Below are positions 34,242 to 46,607 of a DNA stretch of 64,000 bases, piece by piece. Position 1 is the stretch's first letter. The number at the start of each line of letters is the position of its first letter. The translations under genes were made by a program, and so were the position numbers. This stretch comes from Cyathus striatus (Eukaryota; Basidiomycota; Agaricomycetes; Agaricales; Nidulariaceae): contig JAOVFP010000013.1 of the NCBI GenBank assembly GCA_025738555.1, positions 744,001 through 808,000 of the forward strand, given 5' to 3'. A model generated the notes under the pieces. That model was not told where the DNA came from and searched no databases. It was given only the letters and a program-made list of their open reading frames with translations.

Positions 34242-35724
34242 AGGGGAGTTCAAACTTGGGTGTTTCATGGCGCCAAGGAAAATAGGGGAGTTCAAACCTG
34301 GCTGTTTTGTAGCACCAAGGAAATGATGGTAGTACATCAACTTCATTTCGTATCATCCTAGGCTTGACAACCCCCGATACAAGTGAAGGCAGTTGATGCT
34401 TAATCGGAGCGGAGTACAGTTGGGGAATAAATTCTGTTGATGTGAGCCCACACTGAATGTAAAATGTTCAGTGATTGTAGATTAGATAGAGATAGCATCC
34501 AAGTGTGTTCTGCAGCTTCCACAACCACTCCTTTGAACTATGGGTTTTATGGGGTGTCCTAGCATCCAGAGTGGCCCTGAGAGATGAGAGTTGTTCTTCA
34601 AGAAACTGAAGTGAGTTCCAGAAGATGTGTTGATGAGAGGAAGGGGAGGTTCTGCCATGTATTAGAGATTAGAGACTGTAAGGCACTAGAGCAGTTACAA
34701 AACAGTAAAAATAGTGTCCATCAGTGTCGATGGGCAACATGGAATGCACCAGTGCAGCACAGTGACGGACCAATTCAAATTCTGATTGAGGGTTTACTTG
34801 GATCTTGCAATGATACAGGCATAGAACTCTTCAGCTGTACTTGTGGGAAGTTATTTCGTTTCGCCGTTTGTTTGTATCGCATTTTTGTATCGCCAGGTTT
34901 GAACTCCCCTAATGATTGTAGCATTTGAACTTCATTTCATATCGTCCTAGGTTTGACACCCCTGATACAAATGAAGGCAGCTGATGCTTAGTCAAAGCTG
35001 AGTTCAATTGGGGAATGAATTGTGTTAACACACATTGCGAGCCCACACTGAATGCGGTACGCTCAGTGATTGTAGATTTGATAGATCATATAGATAGCGT
35101 GTTCTGCAGCTTCAACAACCATTCCCCTGAGCTATGCCTCACTTATCTGAATGACAGCAACATGAAAGGGCACTATTAGAAGCTTTCATGGTATATACTG
35201 CAGCTGAAGAAGAGGTTAGAATAACATCTTCTTCTTCTGAATCAAGTTCCTCGCACTCCGATTTGAGTGAAGACTTCTCTTGGTTGAGTAGGGATCGAGC
35301 TCTGAGAACCTTTCCAGCCTTGGTGTTTGTGTGACCTCAAGCAGCTGATGGGTTTTGTGGAGTTTCCTGGCATCCACGGTGGCCCTGAGAGACAACAGCT
35401 GGTCTTCAAGAGACTGAAGTGGCTGAGAAATTTCAGAAGTCATGTTAACGAAAGGAAGGAGATGCTCTGCCATGTATGAGAGATTGTAAGGCAGAGCGAT
35501 TACAGGAGGGTAAAAATAGGGTGTCATCAGTATTGGTGAGCTATGAGGAATGCACCAGTGTGGCACAGCAACAGCCTAATTCAAATTCTGACTGAGGGTT
35601 TACTTGGATCTCACAACGATACAGGTGCTAGCCTGCTAGAGCCTTCAGCTGTACTCATGGGAAGTTGTATCGTATCGCTGGTTGATTGTATCGTATTTTT
35701 GTATCACCAGGTTTGAACTCCCCT
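34242..35724. mobile_element. 1.48-kb element with AGGGGAGTTCAAAC termini, internally duplicated
   Basis: Left end AGGGGAGTTCAAAC and right end GTTTGAACTCCCCT are inverted repeats; AGA flanks both sides (34239-34241, 35725-35727). The block A counterpart near 6511 (acaacagagtacc) is the empty site with one AGA. Internally, a second left terminus at about 34287 and a second right terminus at about 34906-34920 show it is a head-to-tail double copy: 34338-34920 and 34929-35724 align. The right unit carries an extra stretch with a minus ORF (35216-35566) encoding EISQPLQSLEDQLLSLRATV and a basic tail, unrecognised. Family uncertain. Confidence 0.75.
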
Positions 35725-35727
35725 AGA

Positions 35728-36369
35728 GTACCACACCCAAATCACACCTGTCAGTGTCATCAATACTCCCAAGGACCATGGTCGCAATGATTGTACTAAT
35801 AATAACTTTCACACACAGGCAAGTATACTGGTAGATCGAACCCATGATGACTATCTAGATGTCAATCAATTATCAAATCGATATCAACCTGAGATTGACA
35901 ATAGACTACCACACCTGTTCCATAGCATCAATTCTCCCATGTGCATGAGCCATCAATGTAAACCAGCCTAGTATGGATTGAAATTGATCCCACTAATAAT
36001 CTCCATCTTCACATCTAAGCCCACCTAGACAACACAATCGATTCTCAAATGGGCAATTATAAGTACTAGGTACTAGGTATTTGGCTCTATGATTCAAAAT
36101 CAAAATTGTTCATTAGATGGAGTAGAAGCAGGGTGTTGGATAGCTGCACTGTGCAGTCGAGTCATATCCAGATTCCACAGTGGTTGCAAACAAGTTGCAA
36201 ATTTTCTTACACTGGACATCAACTATTGTACTATGCATTATCTCTGGAGGGCCTAGAGGCAGTACAAACACCAAGTTTGACCACTTCTGTAGAGTCAAGA
36301 GTCAACGTAACAGCCGCAGCAACAGCACTTGTGCATCCTTCTCCAGTTGTCATCTACATCGATTCCCAA
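35728..36369. other. Duplicated spacer, block B
   Basis: Aligns to 6514-6690 plus 7118-7145 plus 8442-8720 plus 9590-9738 in block A, lacking the A-specific insertions. No gene supported. Confidence 0.6.
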
Positions 36370-36529
36370 GAGTGGTGTCAGCTAAAATTTTCAAAAATTG
36401 TTAGGCTTAATTGATTGCCTCAATCAATTGAGCCTAGCAATTTTTGAGTGCCTATTTTGTATGGGTAGTGATCATAAACAATCATTTAAAGTACCTAGTT
36501 TAGCGCAATGTAGTATAAATTAAAATATA

Positions 36530-37560
36530 TGTAATTTCACTCACACCACGTATGCTCACTAAGAAGGTGCTCGGTGGGTAAGACTCGGATGCAAAATGCT
36601 TCTGGGCAAAGTAAAGTAAAAGGGGAGGTGTCAAAGACCAACATTCATGAAGGGAAACAGCTTAGCGAACACTTTGATGCGCATTTTGATGCATGTTCCT
36701 TAATCTCAGACTTAGCACGGGCTTATGACTTCTCACTTCGCGTTGCACTTAGAATCTAAAAGCTCACACAAATACTAAAGCACAACACTAGATGGTATTT
36801 CTCAGGGCACAGGAGACTCCCTTCCTCTACTTTACTCTACCTATTAAATATCATACAGGACTACGGCTAGAGGAACTATATAGTTAGGACAAATACAGTA
36901 ATTTACACATTAGCTAAGCAGTAAGATAGACTTTTGGACTGGATACAGATGTCTGGGATGGACCAGAGTAATTCACACATGTACAAACATACGAGTGCCA
37001 AGAATGTGTCCATATGGGAAGATAACAAAGAACAATAAATCGTCCTGCAGGTGAGATGCTCCATACAAAGGTGTGATGCTGCATGCTTTGATGCATGGAA
37101 ATGGGAAATGCTGAATAAGCTGGCTGGGAATGCCGGGTCTCAGGCCTATCCAGGCGCCTATGGCATGCTGATGCACAGCGCTGGTCCAGTGTGGTTAGAT
37201 AGTGGCATTTGCCGTGAGTCTAAATTCCTGTGCTTTTCCTATGGCGCGATAACATATGACTTTGATAACCTATTATTAGAATAGACACGTGCTTAGCTTG
37301 ATCTCTGGCCTTACTGGTAACTATTTCCCACCAATATTGAAAATAAACTCTAACCTCGGTGTTTCTATTTTTAGGTGCTTTCCTACTTAGGCTAGACATG
37401 TCCCTTATTAGTGCGAATAATTCCCACGCTAGCTAATGGTTCGGGACCTCTACCTTAGCTACTAAATACAACCCATAGATATTATACTGTTTGTAAGTAG
37501 CACTTTAGAATATTGAAATAAATGTTTTATAGTGGGTAGAACTACACTAGGCGTATTACA
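36530..37560. mobile_element. Probable solo LTR in the 15-kb element
   Basis: Begins TGTAATTTCAC and ends GCGTATTACA, giving TGTAAT/ATTACA inverted termini typical of LTRs, with no coding sequence, and its right two-thirds recur at 25846-26487. The flanking pentanucleotides do not match (atata, tttat), so exact ends may differ; an alternative reading with CATTT repeats at about 36493-36497 and 37559-37563 also fits the surrounding subterminal repeat. Confidence 0.5.
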
Positions 37561-37624
37561 TTTATTTGTTCTAATTAAATACTAATACTATATGAATGGT
37601 TTAGGTGATCTTAAACAATCATTA

Positions 37625-40600
37625 TAGGGCTGTACACCATACTGTATATGGTATATGGGCATACACAATATGGTCACAATACAGTTATGGTATGTCCGTA
37701 ACCATACCATACTCGGACATTTTTTACATCTCGAAAAAATGGTACGGTACCGTCAACAGTCAAATACAGTATATACGGTATATACGGCACATTTCAATTT
37801 TGTATATACAAGCTGGATAAGCGGAAAGAAGTACTATAGTTCTAGTTAATAACATTAAAACTTTCCTGTACTGGTTCCACTGGTATGAAGAGTACAGAGT
37901 CGATACTTTGCCAACATCAATGTATGTATGGTCTCTGCAGAAAGGCTTGCACGACGTAACAAGACAGTATCTCGGCCCCCAGAGAACACTCTCTCGACAC
38001 CAACTGCAGATCCTATAATAATACATGAGGACATATCACAATGTCAGAACATGCAGCACTAAAATAGTAAGAGTTGTACATACCAGGAATAGATAAGATA
38101 TCCATTGCAAGGTAATAAAGATTTGGAAATTGAGCTCGATGGCCAAGCCACCACTCAAATGGGCTACATAGATTGAAGTTCTTGGGCAGTAGCTTGAAGT
38201 AGGCATCTAGCTCATCAACAACAAGACATTCTTTTCTAGAGTAACAAGCAGTGAAATTAAATTTCGAATTTTCAGAACTTGTACTTGCATGCTCAGATAA
38301 TGAAGCATTGCGTTGTGCAGAAGTGGCTTGATACTTTCCCAAGTAAAACTGTTCAAAATGTGAATGCAGAAGCTGTTTTGCAGAATTGACATCATTTAAA
38401 AGGTCTAAATCGTTTTCATAGTCTTCAACTAGCCCTTGATATGATATTCTAGGATCTAGAACTTTCGAAAACATCAAGTAACTTGCCACATTGAAGTAAA
38501 ACAACTAAACCTATGTGCTGCCCAAATATAATATGGAGATTTGTTGAAATGGTGGTAATAATCACTAAGCTTTTTATGGGCGTTGACCAACCCAGTCTGA
38601 ACACGAGGATTCGTGCTATTTGGTAGTGAAGCAATGGCATTCTTCAGCTCTTCTTGAAGACCCCGAAATATGGCATGAGTAGTCGATAGCATGGGGTGCT
38701 TTGTTGCTGACATTTGAGTTGTAGCCTGTCAAAATGCGAGAAGCCATGTTGAAACTGTCTCAATAGCACTCCATTCTTGGGCTGAAAGTTCCAGTCCATG
38801 TAAATCTTTGTAGCATGCAGTAAACTCATCGATGTCACCACAGTATTCCAATGCACGATCTATAAATCTTTTAAAATCCATATTTCTATGGGTGCTAGCA
38901 AACTCACTCATCATCTGATGGGTGGAAGACCATCAGGTGTGTACATCCAAAATTGGCATCAACGCACTCCTCTGTTCTGACAGACCATTCTCTTGCAAGG
39001 TCTGGGATACTTGATTGAGCCAAGTACATTTACATTGAGGACTGGAACAAATAGATCGAATAACTTTATGAAGCTGTATGTACATTTCAGCAATAAAATT
39101 AGTTGTCTAGATTGTGAGCAGCACACCTTGCTAACAGATGAAAGAATATCTTGTTCATCAATGACATTGCCAAGATCATCACCTTGCAACACATCTAGGT
39201 CATCTATCTCATTGATAAGTGGTGCAGTAACCGATTCTTGGTAATTATCATTCATGCTTAAGGTCTTCTTTCCATTGGTGGATGAAATCATGCCAATAGA
39301 TTCAAGTAGCTGATCAAGTTTTAGTCATATAAACATGAAATGTAATTCATAAAATTGCATACCTTTAGCGCTGCAAGGTGAATGGTGTGAGGCATGCATC
39401 GCAAGCGAGCCCACTCTGCATTAAATGATATTCTGTCTTTCTTGCAGTGTGAAGCAATTCCATCAATGAATGTATCATTGTTACTTGCATTATCAAGCAT
39501 AAATGCAGTAATCTGTTGGCAATAAGATCAATTTATCAATGTAACTGTGCTGAGATCTCATACCTTATGTGTGATTCCATAATGCACAAGGGTATCCCAT
39601 ACTGCTTCTGCAATATTTTCACCTGAGTGCTCTCCAACTAGCTCTCGAAAATCAATTAGAACTTCCTCTAAGTATTAATAACGAGATTTAAGCAAATAAT
39701 ATAAATAAGACAAAGGAGAAACCAAACCTAGAACACCATCGTTATCAATGACATGTGCAATCATAGTGAGAAAAGCTATATTATTAGGTGAAGTCCAGAG
39801 GTCAAGTGATATGGTAAAATTCCCATGAAGAGTCTAGAGTATAACTATGAGTAAGAAATCTTGTAATATGTAATTCTTGAATGAAGTATAACTCACTGAA
39901 AACTTGGTTTTGATATCTGCTAATCCTTCCTCACTAAGCTTAATAATGTGCCGTTTTATTGCATGCCTCTCTGGAATCTTAATTGATTTTCTGTGGTGAA
40001 CATATTCAATTAGTTCTCGAAATTCCAGCTGCTTGACTTCTTCAAAGGGCTGATCACTGGCTACAACCCAACTTGCAAGCAGATGTTCAAATTTATCTTG
40101 TTCAAAAGGTCCCTATGTAAATATAAGCCATCTTGTATTACAATTACAACAAAAGTAAGATAAAGTCTTACCATTGCTCGTTCCTCCTGCTTTGCAAATG
40201 CTTTCTTAATGTTTTCGGACTTCCTTTCCAGATCTTCTAAATATGTAGCCACTTTTCCTTCACTCAATGGAAGCTTGCCAGATGCAATTTCAATCTCTTC
40301 TTCCGTAATTCCATCAATACCACACCAAGCCTTAAGAATGTTATAGAAGTCATACATAGTGGGTGATGCCATCTTCAGATTTCCAATCAATCCTACAGTA
40401 AGTAAATAAAATGTTAGTAAGTAGTAATGTGGATTAATAAATAACCACACCATTTAAACAGCAATGCATTGCTCGAGTTATAGTTAGAATTCGACACCCA
40501 CCATGATAGCACTGGTAATGCTTGTCACTGGGCTTCCCAATATTACCTTTACTGTTATGTGTAACACATTTATAGAAGTAATAAATCAGGTTTTGGGTTT

Positions 40601-42008
40601 CCTATTAGTGCAATAAATAAGAACTGATACTACAACAAGACATAAATTCAACACTTGCATTTTTTTTAGAAGACTCAGAAGCAGACAGTGTTACATTTCT
40701 GGCTGAAATGTTAGCTACACTGTCAATGTCGTCAACTTCTTCCACTTCAACACGGCGTCGCTTTCTGTGTTTTCCTGAGCCCTTTCTGGTGTCTGGAATC
40801 ATTTTTGCAGGAAGAGAGTTAGCTATCTAAATGAATATTAGTCATTGTCAAATGTACACAACATTGGAGTACATACCTCTATGTTTGTTGGCATGCTATC
40901 CTGGTCTGTGTCGGTGCTTTCACCTGATGATGAGTCTTGTACAACGAAATCGCCGTCGTCCTCATCTGAGCCAGTGGAAACAGGAAGTAGACTCTTAGTC
41001 CTGGGTCTCTTAGTCAACAAGCGAGATTGAGTACACTTCTTCAAAGGGTTCCCATCTTCATCCTGCTGCTCACTCACAAGTGACTCTTGTAGCTTTGTAG
41101 TGTTCTTAGAATGCTTCCCACAACCGAAACCTGAATGTGCCAATTACTATATAGAAGATTAAAGGAGTTTTAACGACATACCTGAAGATTTTGCAGAGTT
41201 CATAGTTGAATTGAACAAAGTTCTGGTGTGAAAATGAAGCGGTGAGAATGTATAAATCGATAAAATCAACAGTGAGTGTGTAGAAACGGAGTGTTAAACC
41301 TAGAGTATGAGTTCGAGGAGTCAAAAAACTTGATTAAAATGAGTCATAGAAAATACCAAGGCTTACATACTGAATGAAAACAATTAATCCTAAAATGTGT
41401 AAGTTAATACAGAACACAGGTGAACGAAGATCTTGGATGAAGGAATGGAAAATAAATAAAGTAACATAGATGAAACATGAAGAAAGAATGGAAATAAATT
41501 GGGGGAGCTTGGTTTTGAGGGATAGTGTAGAGGTACTGTCAAACTTCAGGGTTTGATTCTACAAGCAGTGCCGGAGAAGTCTTGATGTGTTGAAATGTTC
41601 CTCAGAGTTGGGTACAATGTCAGGATGGTGCACAAATATGTATATTTTGAGAAGGGCCAGGGAGAAAGAGCAGAGAGGGAGAGATTGAGTAGACAAGTTG
41701 AGACGTGGGTGGAGCACATACTGACGCTTCACTCAAATGTGATCCAGATAATTACATAATCCATGACATGATACTTCAGGATTACATCTTATCTCAAAAA
41801 TCAATTTGCTTGCTCATATGCTAAATTAATTATACTGTAAACCATACCAGACCGTAATACATCTGTAATAGTACAGGTACTATATGGATGTAAACCATAC
41901 CATAATCATACCATATTAAATTTACTTTTCAGCTCTTATGGGATGGTTACGGAGCCATATATATGGTCACTGTACACCCATACTATACAGGTACGGTGTA
42001 CAGCCCTA
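37625..42008. mobile_element. hAT transposon, 4384 bp, perfect 8-bp target duplication
   Basis: Termini TAGGGCTGTACACCATAC and GTACGGTGTACAGCCCTA are inverted; subterminal tracts rich in atggtatg/accatacc motifs flank the gene. AATCATTA lies on both sides (37617-37624 and 42009-42016). Carries a hAT transposase gene on the minus strand. Inserted in a subterminal repeat of the 15-kb element. Confidence 0.95.
37855..41203 (-). pseudogene. hAT-family transposase (multi-exon, with in-frame stops)
   Basis: The start is MNSAKSS at 41203-41183, an intron (GTATGT) follows, then GFGCGKHSKN and an acidic/basic N-terminal region with a nuclear-localisation-like KHRKRRR. Middle exons encode the RNase H-like core: FTISLDLWTSPNNIAFLTM, DNASNND and INFAEW-like WARLRCMPHTIHLAAL. 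The C-terminus has the hAT dimerisation signature WWLGHRAQFPNLYYLAMDIL, then SAVGVERVFSGGRDT and a stop at 37857-37855. Two TGA codons (in HT-stop-WSST about 38932, and LLAF-stop-QATTQ about 38728) sit where arginine (CGA) is usual, so it is inactive unless recoded. Other exon joints look intact. Confidence 0.85.
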
Positions 42009-42016
42009 AATCATTA

Positions 42017-42259
42017 ACTGTGTGGAATTGAATACTAATACTATATAAATGGTTTAGGTGATCATAAACTATCATTGATTGTTGCTCAATGAATACTACA
42101 TTTGTATGTATCTTTTAGGTGATCATAAACAATCATTAATTTATTCTTGATTTGTTCTGACTGAATATTAGTATTGTATGAATGTATTAAGTGATCATAA
42201 ACAATCATTGATTGATTGATTTGCATGTCACATTTTTAAAGTGCATAGCAACTTTTTCA
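42017..42259. repeat. Subterminal repeats of the 15-kb element (left side)
   Basis: Three copies of ggtgatcataaac(a/t)atcatt at about 42057, 42119 and 42193, in the orientation of those at 36470 and 37600. Confidence 0.7.
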
Positions 42260-42267
42260 CAAATATC

Positions 42268-44527
42268 CAGTAATTTACACTCCCCCAAGAGGTCTGTATG
42301 GAATCCGCATGGAATCCGAAAATTCCGTACGGATCCGTGCGGATCCGTACAGACCCGTACAGACCTGTATAGATACCATACAGAATTTATATAGTAGCTA
42401 TTATTATTATTATTAGAGGTGATTATTCTATATGGATTCCATACATATTCTGCATGGATTCTGTGTGGATTTATGCATTGCTGCCTTGTCACACATGTCA
42501 AGTGTAACCCTAGGTGAAAAGTGTCACATTATACAAAATCCATGATGCACTCAATATATAGTATCATTCTCAATGCATAGTATCACACTTAATGTATAGT
42601 GTCACACTCAACACTTAGTGTCACGCTTAATGCAGAGTGTCACACTCATCACTTAGTGTTATGCTTAATGCATAGTGTCACACTCAATACTTAGTGTCAT
42701 GCTTAATGTATAGTGTTATGTTTAATGTATAGTGTCACACTTAATGCATAGTGTCATGTTTAATGTATAGTGTCACACTCAACACTTAGTGTCACGCTTA
42801 GTCACACTCAGCGCTTAGTGTCACACTCAACGCTTAGTGTCACGCTTAGTCACACTCAGCGCTTAGTGTCACACTCAACGCTTAGTGTCACACTCAACAC
42901 CTAGTGTCACACTTAATGCATAGTGTCATGTTTAATGTATAGTGTCACACTCAACACTTAGTATCACACTCAACACTTAGTGTCACACTTAGTTACACTC
43001 AATGCTTAGTTACACTCAATGCTTAGTGTCACACTCAATGCTTAGTGTCACGCTTAGTTACACTCAATGCTTAGTGTCACACTCAATGCTTAGTGTCACA
43101 CTCAATGCTTAGTGTCACACTCAATGCTTAGTGTCACACTCAATGCTTAGTGTCACACTCAATGCTTAGTGTCACACTCAATGCTTAGTGTCACACTCAA
43201 TGCTTAGTGTCACACTCAATGCTTAGTGTCACACTCAATGCTTAGTGTCACACTCAATGCTTAGTGTCACACTCAATGCTTAGTGTCACACTCAATGCTT
43301 AGTGTCACACTCAATGCTTAGTGTCACACTCAATGCTTAGTGTCACACTCAATGCTTAGTGTCACACTCAATGCTTAGTGTCACACTCAATGCTTAGTGT
43401 CACACTCAATGCTTAGTGTCACACTCAATGCTTAGTGTCACACTCAATGCTTAGTGTCACACTCAATGCTTAGTGTCACACTCAATGCTTAGTGTCACAC
43501 TCAATGCTTAGTGTCACACTCAATGCTTAGTGTCACACTCAATGCTTAGTGTCACACTCAATGCTTAGTGTCACACTCAATGCTTAGTGTCGCACTCAAT
43601 GCTTAGTGTCACACTCAATGCTTAGTTACACTCAATGCTTAGTATTACACTCAACGCTTAGTGTCACACTCAACACTTAGTGTCACACTTAATGCATAGT
43701 GTCATGTTTAATGTATAGTGTCACACTCAACACTTAGTGTCACACTCAATGCTTAGTTACACTCAATGCTTAGTATCACACTCAACACCTAGTGTCACAC
43801 TCAACACCTAGTATCACACTCAACACCTAGTGTCACACTCAACGCTTAGTGTCACACTTAGTCGCACTCAACACTAAGTGTCACGCTTATAGTGTCACAT
43901 TTAATGTATAGTGTCACATTTATCGTGTCACATTTAATGTATAGTGTCACACTCAACACCTAGTGTCACGCTTATAGTGTCACATTTAATGTATAGTATC
44001 ACACTCAACACCTAGTGTCATGTTTATAGTGTCACATTTAATGTATAGTGTCACACTCAACACCTAGTGTCACGCTTATAGTGTCACATTTAATGTATAG
44101 TGTCACACTCAACACCTAGTGTCACATTTATCATGTCACATTTAATGCATAGTGTCACACTCAACACCTAGTGTCACACTTATAGTGTCACATTTAACAT
44201 ATAGTGTCACACTCAACACCTAGTATCACACTCAACACCTAGTGTCATGCTTAATGCAGAGTGTCACATGCAAGGAAATAAGTACAATAAAATTCCGTAC
44301 AGAATCTGTACAGAATTTTCAGGTCTGTAATGCGGAATTCCGAGGAATTCTGCATAATCCGTACGGAATTTTCGGAATCTGTGCGGAATCTGTACAGACC
44401 CAAAAAAACCTCTGCCAAAATGAAAAAAATCTGTGCAGATTCCACACGGACTCCGAAAATTCCATACAGATTCCGCATGGATTCCGCGCAGATCCATACA
44501 GAACACATGGCTAAGTGTAAAGAGCTC
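42268..44527. mobile_element. 2.26-kb non-autonomous element, TTTACACTC family, with satellite cargo
   Basis: Left end CAGTAATTTACACTCCCCC, right end AAGTGTAAAGAGCTC; CAAATATC flanks both sides (42260-42267 and 44528-44535), a perfect 8-bp duplication. The interior has arms rich in aattccgtacgga/gtacagaatc motifs (42290-42370 and 44285-44510) around a 19-bp satellite array. No coding capacity. Same family as 48751-49655 and 53733-55162. Confidence 0.85.
42520..44270. repeat. 19-bp satellite array inside the element
   Basis: Unit TGTCACACTCAATGCTTAG. About 30 nearly perfect units at roughly 43060-43630, flanked by diverged versions (caacacctagtgtcacac, taatgtatagtgtcac). Units are most uniform in the centre, as expected for unequal crossover or slippage. 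Confidence 0.95.
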
Positions 44528-44535
44528 CAAATATC

Positions 44536-46319
44536 ATGCTTTTCAATCACATCAGATTTTCTGTCTCTATCACTATTCAAGTTGTCATGAGAGTGGAATA
44601 AGTATTTTATAGTATAGAGTGAATTATATACACAGAGGAAACAATATGTACTTGTAGAATTGGAGATTGTAAGATGGAAAATAACAATTAGAAAGTTATA
44701 GAAGTGTGGTAGTATGTCACGACTGTGCCCCTAGCCTGACTTGGCGGCGGAGTACGAGGGGGTGACTATGGAGAAATGAGGGATGAGTAATAGACAAAGG
44801 TGGAGAACAATAACTCAGGGGGTAGGACTTTGGCTTCAGCTTATGTGCTGCACCCCTGGGATTCCCGGTCCTGGATTTTGGAGTAAGGGCAAGCCCTTCA
44901 GAGAAGACGAGAGATGAGAAGACGAGAGGTGTAACTCAAGTCAGACTTGAAGGGTGAGGATGTAGTTCAATACGAAACTAAAGTCTAAGTACAAATTGAG
45001 TACTACTTAAATACTAGAGACTCGGAGTAAGTAAAGGCCGCTGGCCTTGGCCAGCGGAGAAGTATGGTCAGGGTAGGCATACGTAGAATGAAGACTATAA
45101 CTAATTAAACATAATAAAATGCATTGGAGAAGTGAGCACGTAAGGTGGTGTAAAGTAAAACTGATAGTGGTGCACTTAAGAATGATAAGTGACTCACTAT
45201 GAGATGTATACTACAATACTGAGGGGATAGCTCAGTAGAATGGAAGAAAGGAAACAAAAGTAATCTATATACAGTAAGCAATAAGTAATACTAAGAATGT
45301 AATCAAAGTCCGGAGTAAACAAAGGGAAAGGTGGAGTAATAGCATAGGGGTCCGGAGGTAGGCGATACAGGATATGACATAGTAATAAGAAACTAGAATG
45401 AAAATGTTGAGTGTATATGTAGTAGATATCTTACCTCAATGATGGAGCATGAGCAATTTGCAAATGGAATGATATGATGTTTAATAATTAGGACTAGAGA
45501 TGTAATGAAGTGACAAAGTAAAACTATAATGGATATGAGAGATAATGAGGTCATTATGATAAAAATGAATATTTTGGAAATATTTAACAACTGAACAAAA
45601 AAAAAATATACTGAAAGAACTACATATGGATAACAAATCTGAAAGAATGGTGAGTATATGTGATTCCACATCACATCAAACTCACATGTCTCAGTCTTTA
45701 ATGATCATGATTCTTGCATTAACCATTGGTTATTCCTTTATCTTCAACACACATTATTGAGTCACATATATTCTTACTCTATATAATTACATGATACTTC
45801 TACACTGTCATTTTTTTCACATCTCTGATTTATGTTACATAGTTCTTTTAGTATTAGTATCCATTCATACATATGAAACCCCCTTCTGTACTTCTCTTCA
45901 CTTTCTTGCTCAGTGGTCATTACTTGCTTTTCTATTCTTTAGTTTAGTGTCAACTACATCATCACCTTCTTTTCTTCTTGTTCTCTTTTCTAAAGGACTA
46001 CTTTGTCTTTTCTCCTTTCTTACCTAAGAAAAACTTACTATCCTTTTTCTATAGTCATGTGCAGTATTGTCATACAGAGTCTGAATTACACTACTATGTA
46101 ATGAGCTATGGATTAAATGTGGCATCATTGAGTGCTCTTATTCCTTAGATATGAAAGGTACATAAAAACTTTCATTATAGGCCTGTTGAAACCCCATCAA
46201 CATGTCACAATCATGATACACATGCAAGCATGATGTGCTTGAAATGTACTATATATCTCAAAGATGTGAAATAAGTAACACTTATGATATGTGTGAATAG
46301 CATGATGAAAACCACAAAG
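44536..46319. other. Unassigned interior of the 15-kb element
   Basis: No convincing gene. 44716 begins TGTCACGACTGTGCCC, which resembles the start of many fungal Ty3 LTRs, but no matching end was found. AT-rich after 45.4 kb with only short leucine/phenylalanine-rich ORFs. Confidence 0.35.
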
Positions 46320-46607
46320 ACATGATGAATGTGATGCATATGCAAATCATGAGATACAGGTGTGATTCATGTGACGAAAGTGACAATGTGATGTGTGACA
46401 TGCATACAAAGTATGACAAATGCACTGTGATGAGTATGAAAAGCATGACAAATAGATGTGAAATGTGTGACATGTACAAAAGTGTAACACTCATAAAGAA
46501 TGTGACAAACATGACGCATGACGTGCATGCAAAGCATGACAAACGCGCAAAAGCGTGACAAACGCGCAAAAGCGTGACAAATGCGCAAAAGCGTGACAAG
46601 TGTGATA
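46320..46607. repeat. Degenerate GTGACAAA-type tandem repeat (left of pogo element)
   Basis: Irregular units of about 17 bp such as gtgacaaacgcgcaaaagc. Continues on the far side of the pogo insertion at 50520-50930, so the array was one tract before insertion. Confidence 0.7.

Noticed and set aside
42520..44270. CRISPR array
   Set aside because: Units are contiguous 19-bp repeats without unique spacers, in a eukaryotic transposon.
44716..45480. Complete solo LTR starting TGTCACGAC
   Set aside because: No matching 3' end or target duplication could be located, so only noted as a possible LTR start.
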